Source of the DNA: an uncultured Oscillospiraceae bacterium
Lineage (GTDB): Bacteria; Bacillota; Clostridia; Oscillospirales; Acutalibacteraceae
Assembly: GCA_959596515.1 (NCBI GenBank)
Contig: CAUFXR010000053.1
Coordinates: 1-17,426 of the forward strand
Direction of reading: 5' to 3'
Length of the DNA stretch: 17,426 bases
Shown: positions 1 through 5,866 of the stretch, piece after piece
Layout of the letters: every line of letters starts with the position of its first letter
How positions within the stretch are numbered: the stretch's first letter is position 1
Translations under genes and position numbers: made by a program
Notes under the pieces: model-generated
What the model saw: only the letters and a program-made list of their open reading frames with translations
Database searches by the model: none
Told to the model about the DNA's origin: nothing

Positions 1-91
1 AGGTGAGGATTAATTTCTCATTTTAACTTGTACTAAATCTTGACATAGGATCAGCCTTGACAAAAAATACGATAAGCCCTTGGGGTAAAAT

Positions 92-138
92 AAAGAAGCC
101 GAGCCTGGAATGAACGTCATTCCAGGCTCGGCTTCTTT
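92..138. terminator. Bidirectional rho-independent terminator
   Basis: A perfect 22-bp inverted repeat (arms 92-113 and 117-138) closes on a 3-nt loop (ACG). The stem ends in A/T pairs, so RNA from either strand would give a GC-rich stem followed by a short U-rich tract. It most likely separates an upstream gene outside the window from what follows. No gene can be assigned to bases 1-91. Confidence 0.6.
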
Positions 139-195
139 TCCGGAATTAACGGAACTAAAAAAGATTCCTCGCCAATCGTTCAAACGATGAAACAT

Positions 196-231
196 AAAAA
201 ATACCGCTGAGCCAAAAAATGGGTTCAGCGG
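196..231 (-). terminator. Possible minus-strand terminator
   Basis: Arms at about 204-213 and 221-231 (CCGCTGAGCC with GGGTTCAGCGG, one G-T pair) form a hairpin. On the minus strand it is followed by a U-run (A-run at 196-201 on the plus strand). No gene on the minus strand between 232 and 391 is convincing, so it may be a second stop for read-through from the tRNA gene. Confidence 0.4.
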
Positions 232-391
232 TTTGGAAGGCGTTGGCAAAAAAATACCCTGCCATAAACGCAAGTGAACTGACAAAATAAAAGGCTGAAC
301 CTAGAACGCGAATTGCGTCCAGGCGCAGCCCGGTGTAAAAAGAGGCTGAAAAAGAGGCTGTCATAAATGCGGACAGCTGCCTTCAAAATAT

Positions 392-424
392 AAAAAAGAC
401 CCGGAGCGCGTTTGGCTCCGGGTC
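392..424 (-). terminator. Terminator of the tRNA-Arg gene
   Basis: The hairpin at 398-424 (GACCCGGAGC with GCTCCGGGTC) is followed on the minus strand by six U residues (A-run at 392-397). It lies 5 bases after the encoded CCA end of the tRNA, a standard intrinsic terminator for a single-tRNA transcript. Confidence 0.85.
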
Positions 425-429
425 CTGCC

Positions 430-506
430 TGGCGCGCTTGGAGGGACTCGAACCCCCGACCTACTGGTTCGTAGCCAGTCACTCTATCCAGCTGAGCTAC
501 AAGCGC
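430..506 (-). tRNA. tRNA-Arg (anticodon ACG)
   Basis: The minus strand reads as a complete 77-nt cloverleaf: acceptor GCGCTTG/CAAGCGC, D arm GCTC/GAGT, anticodon arm ACTGG/CCAGT around loop CTACGAA, T arm GGGGG/CCCTC with loop TTCGAGT, discriminator G, and a chromosomally encoded CCA at 432-430. The loop places ACG at the anticodon, which reads CGN arginine codons; A34 is normally deaminated to inosine by TadA in bacteria (family knowledge). The gene is alone between its own promoter (525-553) and terminator (392-424), so it is monocistronic. Confidence 0.96.
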
Positions 507-524
507 ATTTTTTGCTACCATAGT

Positions 525-553
525 ATAATACCACAATTGAGAGAAAAATGCAA
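525..553 (-). promoter_or_regulatory. Sigma-A promoter of tRNA-Arg
   Basis: On the minus strand a -35 box TTGCAT (553-548) and a -10 box TATTAT (530-525) are separated by exactly 17 nt. This would start transcription about 10 nt before the tRNA 5' end at 506. Confidence 0.75.
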
Positions 554-1110
554 GAGCCCATTAAAAAATTTCTGTTTGGCAAATATACATCAGGAAAATC
601 CGCCAGAAAAAGTTGGTCATGCTCCTACCCGTATTTTACAAACTCCCGTTTCATCGACCATACCGTTACTAAATTCACTAAATGATCATGCGTAAGGCTG
701 AAAGACCATTCCGCCTTACGCCGGGAAGAATAACGCTAAAACCGCCCCGCATATTCTAAACGCCTTGATTTGAACTTTATCTTTTATTTTTAGGCGATCT
801 CTCAAAAAATCACATCTCACTTTTTGACTCCATCATTCCCTTTCGCTTTTTTACAGCGGGATCCCTTTTCCTAGCGCTGGACAAATTTTCCCCGGCCGGT
901 GAGCAAACTCAAACGCCACATTTTATTTTAGCTTCGCCGGAAGTCCGCCTGTCCTGTAATAGGGATGTCAACCGCGGCGGTGCGGCAAGCCGGTCTTGCG
1001 GCGGCTTTTTTAGCCTAGGCTCTGCGCTGCTGGCGTTGGATAAGCCGTGGGGGAAAACAGAGAATCTCTGTTGGTGAAAACTCTTCTTTTCAACGCAAAG
1101 CGACATTTTT
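554..1110. other. Gene-free intergenic region
   Basis: I see no credible coding sequence here on either strand; the open frames lack ribosome binding sites and family resemblance. It holds a 9-bp hairpin (GCGTAAGGC at 690-698 with GCCTTACGC at 713-721) without a U-tract. It also holds a short terminator-like hairpin on the plus strand (AAGCCG 987-992 with CGGCTT 1002-1007, T-run to 1011). Neither can be tied to a transcript. Confidence 0.5.
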
Positions 1111-1123
1111 TATTGACAACCTG

Positions 1124-1152
1124 TTGACAATCTTTCCTTTTTGCATTATGAT
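1124..1152 (+). promoter_or_regulatory. Sigma-A promoter of the thiamine transport operon
   Basis: Consensus -35 TTGACA (1124-1129), 17-nt spacer and -10 TATGAT (1147-1152) give a predicted start near 1159, about 13 nt before the TPP aptamer. A second TTGACA lies at 1113-1118, in an 11-nt offset repeat of the same sequence, but it has no well-spaced -10. Confidence 0.85.
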
Positions 1153-1169
1153 GGGTATGCGAATAGAAT

Positions 1170-1256
1170 ATTGGGGTGCTGAGAAGATCGGCTGAGAGCA
1201 GGCTGAAGCCTGAAACCCTTAACTTGATCCGGGTAATGCCGGCGTAAGGAATCACA
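1170..1256 (+). promoter_or_regulatory. TPP riboswitch (THI element)
   Basis: The conserved blocks of the thiamine pyrophosphate aptamer appear in order: GGGGTGC (1173-1179), CTGAGA (1192-1197), a variable P3a hairpin GCAGGCTGAAGCCTG, AAACCCTT, then TTGATCCGGGTAATGCC and GGCGTAAGGA ending near 1250. This aptamer binds TPP and switches downstream expression. Here the aptamer is followed within about 35 nt by a strong intrinsic terminator (1287-1317), so the mode is most likely transcription attenuation: high TPP, termination before the transporter genes. Confidence 0.95.
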
Positions 1257-1286
1257 AGCAAAACGGGATTTCCCTTTGCTATTATT

Positions 1287-1317
1287 ATGCCGTCCGCATT
1301 CTGCGGACGGCATTTTT
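1287..1317 (+). terminator. Riboswitch-controlled attenuator terminator
   Basis: A perfect 12-bp stem (ATGCCGTCCGCA 1287-1298 with TGCGGACGGCAT 1302-1313), TTC loop and T-run (1313-1317) sit between the TPP aptamer and the first gene start at 1362. I did not find an unambiguous antiterminator helix by eye, so the switching partner is inferred. Confidence 0.85.
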
Positions 1318-1361
1318 ATGTATGATTTATTTTTTTGTAAGAAAAAGGAGATGGAGTTCTT

Positions 1362-1658
1362 ATGAACGCAAGCGTAGCAATCCAGGTGCTTCCCACCGTG
1401 ACCTCCGATGAGGAGGTCGTCCGCATTGTCGATGAGGTAATCGCCTATATCAAAAGCACGGGAAAATCCTGCTATGTAGGCCCCTTTGAAACCACTATCG
1501 AGGGAGATTACGACGAGCTGATGGATATTGTGAAGGAATGCCAGCATATCGCCGTTAAGGCGGGCTGTCCCGCAATGATGTCATATGTAAAAATCAGCTA
1601 TAAGCCAGATGGCGAGGTGCTGACCATTGACCAGAAAGTTACGAAGCATCACCAATAA
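1362..1658 (+). CDS. Thiamine-binding protein, YkoF/MTH1187 (DUF77) family
   Basis: This 98-residue soluble protein has the Thiamine_BP (MTH1187/YkoF-like) pattern: an early beta strand (ASVAIQVLP), a helix rich in acidic residues (DEEVVRIVDEVIAYI), then YVGPFETTIEGDYDELMDIV and a closing strand (MMSYVKISYKP). Family members adopt a ferredoxin-like fold, and YkoF binds thiamine or its pyrimidine part; that role is inferred here. The length matches the roughly 100-residue single-domain members. The start is supported by an AAGGAGATGGAG ribosome binding site 7-15 nt upstream. It is the first gene after the TPP riboswitch, and its 3' end overlaps the permease gene by 32 nt, which suggests translational coupling. 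It may deliver or sense ligand for the transporter, but no such mechanism is visible in the sequence. Confidence 0.85.
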   Translation: MNASVAIQVLPTVTSDEEVVRIVDEVIAYIKSTGKSCYVGPFETTIEGDYDELMDIVKECQHIAVKAGCPAMMSYVKISYKPDGEVLTIDQKVTKHHQ

Positions 1659-2403
1659 ACTGTCGGCAGCTATTTTGCTCTGCCTGCTTCTCATTGTGTG
1701 GCAGGTGGTCTCGGATCTGGGTTTGGTGCCGAAATTTATGTTTCCTTCTCCTGTGGATGTGGGGATCGCCTTTGTCGGCGACTTTCCTACCCTGATGGCC
1801 AACTCTGGAACCACTCTGGCGGAAGGCTTTCTTGGCTTGGGACTGGGAATCGTCTTGGCCTTTATAACCGCCGTGCTTATGGATCGGTACCAATTTCTGT
1901 ACAAATCCCTGTATCCTATTTTAGTCATCACCCAGACCATCCCCACCGTGGCCATCGCGCCGCTGCTGGTCCTTTGGATGGGGTATGATATGGCGCCCAA
2001 AATCACTTTGGTGGTGATCGTCTGCTTTTTCCCCATGGCCGTCGGTCTCCTCGATGGTTTCCGGTCCGCGGATCAGGATACCGTTAATCTGCTCAGATCT
2101 ATGGGTGCCTCAAAAGAACAGATTTTCCGTATGGTGCAGTTTCCCTCATCCCTGGGCCGGTTCTTTTCCAGTCTGCGGGTTTCCGTGTCCTACTCCATTG
2201 TCGGCGCGGTGATCGCCGAATGGCTGGGCGGCAACAGCGGCCTGGGCGTTTATATGACCCGGGTACGGAAATCTTACGCCTTTGATAAAATGTTCGCTGT
2301 TATTGTTCTGATCTCCCTGATCAGCCTTCTGCTTATGTGGCTGGTCTCGGTAATCCAACGGCTTTGCATGCCTTATGAAAAATATGGAGGAAATCAATCA
2401 TGA
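1627..2403 (+). CDS. thiX: ABC transporter permease for thiamine precursor uptake (ThiX-like)
   Basis: A 258-residue integral membrane protein of the binding-protein-dependent permease family (SsuC/TauC/ThiX type). Hydrophobic segments are visible at about 14-32, 63-85, 95-118, 126-143, 185-200 and 222-244. The cytoplasmic EAA-like loop that docks the ATPase is at about 154-180 (LLRSMGASKEQIFRMV...P), followed by the typical AEWLGGNSGLG. The start is TTG at 1627, chosen because GAGGTG lies 7 nt upstream and the N-terminus (MTRKLRS...) fits a short cytoplasmic lead. The gene begins inside the end of the thiamine-binding protein gene and ends with an ATGA overlap with the lipoprotein gene, so all are probably co-translated. 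Substrate assignment rests on the riboswitch and on ThiY resemblance, not on this protein itself. Confidence 0.88.
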   Translation: MTRKLRSITNKLSAAILLCLLLIVWQVVSDLGLVPKFMFPSPVDVGIAFVGDFPTLMANSGTTLAEGFLGLGLGIVLAFITAVLMDRYQFLYKSLYPILVITQTIPTVAIAPLLVLWMGYDMAPKITLVVIVCFFPMAVGLLDGFRSADQDTVNLLRSMGASKEQIFRMVQFPSSLGRFFSSLRVSVSYSIVGAVIAEWLGGNSGLGVYMTRVRKSYAFDKMFAVIVLISLISLLLMWLVSVIQRLCMPYEKYGGNQS

Positions 2404-3461
2404 AAAAAATTCTCGCACTGCTGTTAGCCGGCGCCATGCTTCTTTCCGCGGCGGCTTGTTCCACCACTCCCGCTGAGGAAAATTCCGGCGGTACCGACGG
2501 CTCTTCTGCCGCCGAAGAATCCGCCGACGTTTCTTCCGAGGAGCCGTCTGCAGACAACCAGGAACTTCAGACCATCACCTTTGTGCTGGACTGGACCCCT
2601 AACACCAATCACACCGGTATCTATGTGGCGGACAAGCTGGGCTATTTTAAAGAAGCCGGCATTCAAATCGATATTCAGCAGCCCCCTGAGGACGGCGCTA
2701 CCGCTTTAGTAGCCACAGGTAAGGCCCAATTTGGCGTGGATTTTCAGGATTATCTGGCGCCCGCCTATCTTTCCGACCTGCCTGTTACCGCTGTGGCGAC
2801 TCTGATTCAGCACAACACCTCAGGCATTATCTCCTTAAAGGAAAAAGGAATTGAATCTCCTAAGGATCTGGAAGGAAAAACCTATGCCACCTGGGATCTG
2901 CCGGTAGAACAGGCCACCATGAAAAATGTGGTGGAGAACGACGGCGGTGACTGGAGCAAGGTCAACCTTGCCAGCGTGACCGTAACCGACGTAATTTCCG
3001 CCCTGCAGACCAATATCGACGCGGTTTGGATCTATTACGCCTGGGATGGCATCGCTACCCAGGTTAAGGGACTGGATACCAACTATTTCTATTTCAAGGA
3101 TATCAACCCGGTATTTGACTACTACACTCCGGTACTGGTTGCCAACAATGATTTTCTGGAGCAGAACCCAGACACCGCCAAAGCCTTTTTGGCCGCTGTA
3201 GCCAAGGGTTACGAGTACGCCATTGAGAACCCGGAGGAAGCCGCGGAAATCCTTTGCGAGGCGGATTCCACCCTGGATTCGGAAATCGTTTTGGCCAGTC
3301 AGAAGTGGCTGGCAGATAAATACAAGGCGGAAGTGGATCAGTGGGGCTACATTGACGCTTCCCGTTGGGACGCTTTTTATCAATGGTTATGGGAAAACCA
3401 GCTGATCGAGGAAGAAATTCCCGCTGGCTTCGGTTTTTCCAATGATTATCTTCCGGAATAA
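2400..3461 (+). CDS. thiY: ABC transporter substrate-binding lipoprotein (ThiY-like, NMT1/THI5 family)
   Basis: A 353-residue lipoprotein. A signal peptide (MKKILALLLAGAMLLSAAA) is followed by lipobox Cys20, a Ser/Glu-rich linker (about 21-56), and a periplasmic-binding-type domain of the NMT1/THI5-like family from about residue 57. The family signature FVLDWTPNTNHTGIYVA is at 61-77, next to GYFKEAGI and a DFQDYLAPAY segment. Known relatives bind formylaminopyrimidine or hydroxymethylpyrimidine, precursors of the thiamine pyrimidine ring; yeast THI5 shares the fold. Its job is to capture the ligand outside the membrane and pass it to ThiX. Whether the ligand is the pyrimidine or intact thiamine cannot be settled by eye. 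Its start codon overlaps the permease stop (ATGA), with GGAGG just upstream inside the permease end. Confidence 0.88.
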   Translation: MKKILALLLAGAMLLSAAACSTTPAEENSGGTDGSSAAEESADVSSEEPSADNQELQTITFVLDWTPNTNHTGIYVADKLGYFKEAGIQIDIQQPPEDGATALVATGKAQFGVDFQDYLAPAYLSDLPVTAVATLIQHNTSGIISLKEKGIESPKDLEGKTYATWDLPVEQATMKNVVENDGGDWSKVNLASVTVTDVISALQTNIDAVWIYYAWDGIATQVKGLDTNYFYFKDINPVFDYYTPVLVANNDFLEQNPDTAKAFLAAVAKGYEYAIENPEEAAEILCEADSTLDSEIVLASQKWLADKYKAEVDQWGYIDASRWDAFYQWLWENQLIEEEIPAGFGFSNDYLPE

Positions 3462-3471
3462 GGGATGAGAT

Positions 3472-4212
3472 ATGAGTAAACTGGAAGCGGTCTCCATTAC
3501 CAAAAGTTTCGGCGACAATACGATTCTTCAGGATGTCAGCCTCCGGCTGGAAGCCCGGGAAATCGTTTGCCTGCTCGGCGTCAGCGGCGGCGGAAAAACC
3601 ACTCTTTTCAATGTGCTGTCCGGTCTGACCCCGCCGGACAGCGGTCAGGTATACCTGGATGGCCAGGAGATTACCGGCAAAGCCGGACATATCAGCTACA
3701 TGCTGCAAAAAGACCTGCTGATGCCTTACCGCACGGTTTTGGATAACATTGCCCTTCCCCTGATGGTTAAGGGAGCGCCTAAAAAGGACGCCCGCCGCAA
3801 GGCGCAGGAACACTTTGACGAGTTTGGGCTGGCGGGAACGGAAAACCAGTATCCCGCCCAGCTTTCCGGCGGGATGCGCCAGCGGGCCGCCCTGCTGAGA
3901 ACCTATCTGTGCAGCGAGGGAGTCGCCCTGTTAGACGAACCCTTCAGCGCGCTGGACGCTCTCACCAAATCCGCCATTCACCGCTGGTATTTGGATGTCA
4001 TGGAGCAAATCGAGCTTTCTACCCTGTTTATCACCCATGATATTGATGAGGCGATCCTGTTATCCAACCGGATCTATCTTCTTTCCGGAAAACCCGGGCG
4101 GATCACCGCGGAGCTGGATCTTCACAAAGAAAACCGGCCCAAGGGCAATTTTACACTGACCAGCCAATTTTTGGAATATAAAAAAGAAATTCTTTCGCTT
4201 TTGCAATTTTAA
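3472..4212 (+). CDS. thiZ: ABC transporter ATP-binding protein (ThiZ-like)
   Basis: A 246-residue ABC ATPase with all motifs in order: Walker A GVSGGGKT (36-43), Q-loop Q79, signature LSGGM (131-135), Walker B VALLDEP with catalytic Glu156, D-loop SALD, and switch His189 in FITHD. Organisation matches the SsuB/TauB/ThiZ branch that pairs with ThiX-type permeases. It powers import by hydrolysing ATP at the inner face of the membrane. It starts 10 nt after the lipoprotein stop, with an AGGGATGAG ribosome binding site, and is the last gene before a terminator (4234-4271). Nothing suggests inactivation. Confidence 0.9.
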   Translation: MSKLEAVSITKSFGDNTILQDVSLRLEAREIVCLLGVSGGGKTTLFNVLSGLTPPDSGQVYLDGQEITGKAGHISYMLQKDLLMPYRTVLDNIALPLMVKGAPKKDARRKAQEHFDEFGLAGTENQYPAQLSGGMRQRAALLRTYLCSEGVALLDEPFSALDALTKSAIHRWYLDVMEQIELSTLFITHDIDEAILLSNRIYLLSGKPGRITAELDLHKENRPKGNFTLTSQFLEYKKEILSLLQF

Positions 4213-4233
4213 AATCAATTTCCTGCAATTTCC

Positions 4234-4271
4234 AATCCCCAAAGTCGGTTTTTCGGCTCTGGGGATTTTTT
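4234..4271 (+). terminator. Terminator of the thiamine transport operon
   Basis: AATCCCC (4234-4240) pairs with GGGGATT (4261-4267) around a CGG/TTTTTC inner part, followed by a T-run to 4271. It sits 22 nt after the thiZ stop and faces the minus-strand small RNA terminator about 60 nt away. Confidence 0.75.
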
Positions 4272-4330
4272 CAATTTTCAAACGGTTCCCATAATACCCT
4301 TTGGGAAAAGATCCAATCGTTCGATCAAAC

Positions 4331-4361
4331 AAAAAGGAGACGGGGAAAAATCCCCGTCTCC
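4331..4361 (-). terminator. Terminator of the small RNA candidate
   Basis: Read on the minus strand, GGAGACGGGGA and TCCCCGTCTCC (arms 4361-4351 and 4346-4336) form an 11-bp stem around a short U-rich loop, followed by UUUUU (4335-4331). This is among the strongest intrinsic terminators in the window. Confidence 0.88.
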
Positions 4362-4463
4362 CTGAAGTACAGACCTTACCATTTATAGCTGGTATGCCCT
4401 TTCGGGCAGGCGCTAATTCAAATATATCGCGCGGACCACGATTGTCCGTCTGGATCACTTCTT
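4331..4463 (-). ncRNA. Orphan structured small RNA candidate (about 130 nt)
   Basis: Between a consensus promoter (4498-4470) and a strong terminator (4361-4331) lies a non-coding transcript that folds neatly by eye. The ends pair as GAAGU/ACUUC and then CAGAC/GUCUG, closing a multibranch loop. Inside are GGAC/GUCC, GCGC/GCGC, GCCC-GAAA-GGGC and UACCA/UGGUA hairpins. No open frame with a ribosome binding site exists in it, and no gene follows it in the same direction, so it is not an ordinary leader. I do not recognise it as 6S RNA, SRP RNA, tmRNA, RNase P or a common riboswitch. Function unknown; possibilities are a trans-acting regulatory RNA or a stand-alone ligand-sensing RNA. Confidence 0.65.
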
Positions 4464-4469
4464 GTTATT

Positions 4470-4498
4470 ATAATACCCCAATTCTTGTGAATTGTCAA
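4470..4498 (-). promoter_or_regulatory. Sigma-A promoter of the small RNA candidate
   Basis: Minus-strand -35 TTGACA (4498-4493), 17-nt spacer, -10 TATTAT (4475-4470). An overlapping TATAAT occurs at 4472-4467 with 20-nt spacing. The predicted start is near 4463, directly before the 5' arm of the closing stem, which supports a stand-alone RNA gene. Confidence 0.82.
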
Positions 4499-4596
4499 GG
4501 TTTCGCAAAAAATATTTTTTATTATTGTTTAATTATTACAAAAATATTAAATTCTTTTTTCGAAATATAATTTTAAGACAGTTGTCAGATTTTCCT

Positions 4597-4626
4597 TTGA
4601 TTTTTTTCATCTTTTCGACATAATTT
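4597..4626 (+). promoter_or_regulatory. Weak candidate promoter of the amidase gene
   Basis: TTGATT (4597-4602) and TAATTT (4621-4626) are separated by 18 nt in a very AT-rich stretch about 40 nt before the amidase start. Base composition makes chance matches likely. Confidence 0.35.
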
Positions 4627-4665
4627 TATGTTATTTTTGGTTTATCAAGTTTTTGAGGTGTTAAT

Positions 4666-5346
4666 ATGCGGTATCAAAGGGCAAAAAGTCCGGTAAAGGC
4701 ATTTTTAGGTAAGCCGGACAATAGAAAGTGGCTAGTTGTCACTGGCGGACTTCTTGCAACTATCATCACTTTATCTGTCATTTTCGCGATTACTTTATCC
4801 AGGGGGTCATTCGGCGCCTCCAACGTTCAAGACCCAACCAATCCACGGCAAATGGTCGATAGCATCGATGGAATCCCTTTATACACCGTTTTCATGCCGG
4901 AAGACTCCCCTGGACGTCCTGGAGTCCTGAGAACCGTAAAGAGTATTACGATCCACGAAACCGCCAACACCGGCGTGGGTGCCGACGCAGAAGCTCACAG
5001 CGACTATTTGAACACTACCTCCGACGAAGTATCCTGGCATTACACCGTAGATGACCACCAGATCTACCAGCATCTGCCCGACAACGAGGAGGCCTGGCAT
5101 TCCGGCGACCGGGAAGGAAACCACTCCAGTATCGGTATTGAACTTTGCGTCAACGCTGACGGTAATTTTGACCAGACTATGGAAAACGCCGCCAAGCTCA
5201 CGGCTTTTCTTCTAAAAGAATATGATCTAACCATTGACGACGTAAAACAGCACTACGATTTTAACGGCAAAGACTGTCCCCTGACCATTCGGCAAGAGGA
5301 CCGCTGGGACGAATTTCTTTCCATGGTTCAGCAGAATCTGACATAA
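4666..5346 (+). CDS. Membrane-anchored N-acetylmuramoyl-L-alanine amidase (Amidase_2/PGRP family)
   Basis: This 226-residue protein has a basic N-terminus, one transmembrane segment (about 23-44) and an extracytoplasmic domain of the zinc amidase family related to T7 lysozyme and AmpD. The predicted zinc ligands are His97 (in SITIHETAN), His196 and Cys204 (in QHYDFNGKDCP). Conserved SWHYTVDD (123-130) and EEAWHSGD (141-148) line the active site. It would cut the bond between N-acetylmuramic acid and L-alanine in peptidoglycan at the outer face of the membrane. A GAGGTG site 5-6 nt upstream supports the ATG at 4666. It stands alone between the orphan RNA and the repeat region. A role in sporulation, recycling or division cannot be told from sequence. 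It lacks a separate wall-binding domain. Confidence 0.9.
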   Translation: MRYQRAKSPVKAFLGKPDNRKWLVVTGGLLATIITLSVIFAITLSRGSFGASNVQDPTNPRQMVDSIDGIPLYTVFMPEDSPGRPGVLRTVKSITIHETANTGVGADAEAHSDYLNTTSDEVSWHYTVDDHQIYQHLPDNEEAWHSGDREGNHSSIGIELCVNADGNFDQTMENAAKLTAFLLKEYDLTIDDVKQHYDFNGKDCPLTIRQEDRWDEFLSMVQQNLT

Positions 5347-5372
5347 AAGGCATATAAAAACAACCTTTTTTA
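5345..5372 (+). terminator. Weak terminator after the amidase gene
   Basis: AAAAGG (5345-5350) pairs with CCTTTT (5364-5369) over a 13-nt AT-rich loop and runs into further T residues. The stem is short and overlaps the stop codon, so efficiency is doubtful. Confidence 0.4.
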
Positions 5373-5390
5373 TTTCTTTCCAGAATATTT

Positions 5391-5690
5391 CCGGCCAGAA
5401 TCTTCGCCATCGGCAGGTCTCACGCTCCCGGTCAAAGTCTTCCGCTTTGGCAAGTCTTACGCCTTCGGCCAAAATTCTTCCCCACCGGCAAGCCTTACGT
5501 TTCGGCCAGGATCTTCCGCTTTGGCTGGCCTCACGCTTTCGGCCATAATCTTCCCCATCGGCAAGCCTTACGTTTCGGCCAAAATCTTCCGCTTGGCAAG
5601 CCTTATGTTCCCGGCCATAATCTTCCCCACCGCAAGCCTTACGCTTTCGGCCTGAATCTTCCACTTGGCTAGTCCTCCGAAGTTGGCGGG
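5391..5690. repeat. Tandem array of a 36-38-nt unit with a two-unit (about 73-nt) higher period
   Basis: Seven full units start with TCTTC at 5401, 5438, 5476, 5512, 5549, 5585 and 5621 (lengths 37, 38, 36, 37, 36, 36, 36). A partial unit precedes 5401 and a decaying eighth starts at 5657. Each unit contains a GGCAAGCCTTACG-like core and ends in TTCGGCC plus A-rich bases. Odd units carry CCCAYCGGC where even units carry CCGCTTTGGC, so the true period is a dimer. There are no unique spacers, so it is not CRISPR. Unit lengths of 37-38 break any reading frame, which argues against a repeat protein. Confidence 0.85.
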
Positions 5691-5724
5691 AAAAGTTTAC
5701 GGTGTGGGAAATTTTCGATATGTC

Positions 5725-5760
5725 AAATCCCCGTACGGGAAATTTCCCGTACGGGGATTT
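5725..5760. repeat. Perfect 36-bp palindrome without a loop
   Basis: The sequence from AAATCCCCGTACGGGAAA (5725-5742) is followed immediately by its exact reverse complement (5743-5760). Each half itself contains the palindrome CCCGTACGGG, so the element has nested dyad symmetry. Neither strand has a good U-tract after it, so it is a poor terminator. It could be a protein-binding site, a cruciform-prone element or a repeat relic. Confidence 0.85.
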
Positions 5761-5866
5761 CTGCCGGCGGGACTTAAATTTTACCCCGGATAGGCGCCGG
5801 CTCAGCAACATAACGGTTTCTGCTACCTTTCGTTTCCTTTTGCTTCCTTTTGTTTTTTCTTGTTTG

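Noticed and set aside
1..73. Promoter using TTGACA at 40-45 or 57-62
   Set aside because: No -10 box at 16-18 nt follows either one; the nearest TAAAAT or TACGAT is 22-23 nt away.
155..364. Minus-strand 69-residue hydrophobic peptide
   Set aside because: There is no ribosome binding site at proper distance, and the frame runs through a terminator-like hairpin; the hydrophobicity follows from T-rich sequence.
690..721. Terminator at the 9-bp hairpin
   Set aside because: Neither strand has a U-run after the stem and the loop is 14 nt, so termination is unlikely.
4331..4463. 6S RNA, SRP RNA or TPP-type riboswitch identity for the small RNA
   Set aside because: It is not a long rod with a central bubble (6S), lacks the GGAAG SRP loop, and lacks TPP aptamer blocks. 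It also has no downstream gene to regulate in cis.
4301..4570. Plus-strand 89-residue open frame
   Set aside because: It is antisense to the structured RNA and its promoter, with no ribosome binding site or family resemblance.
5391..5690. CRISPR array
   Set aside because: The 36-nt units are contiguous and similar throughout, with no unique spacers, and no cas genes are in the window.
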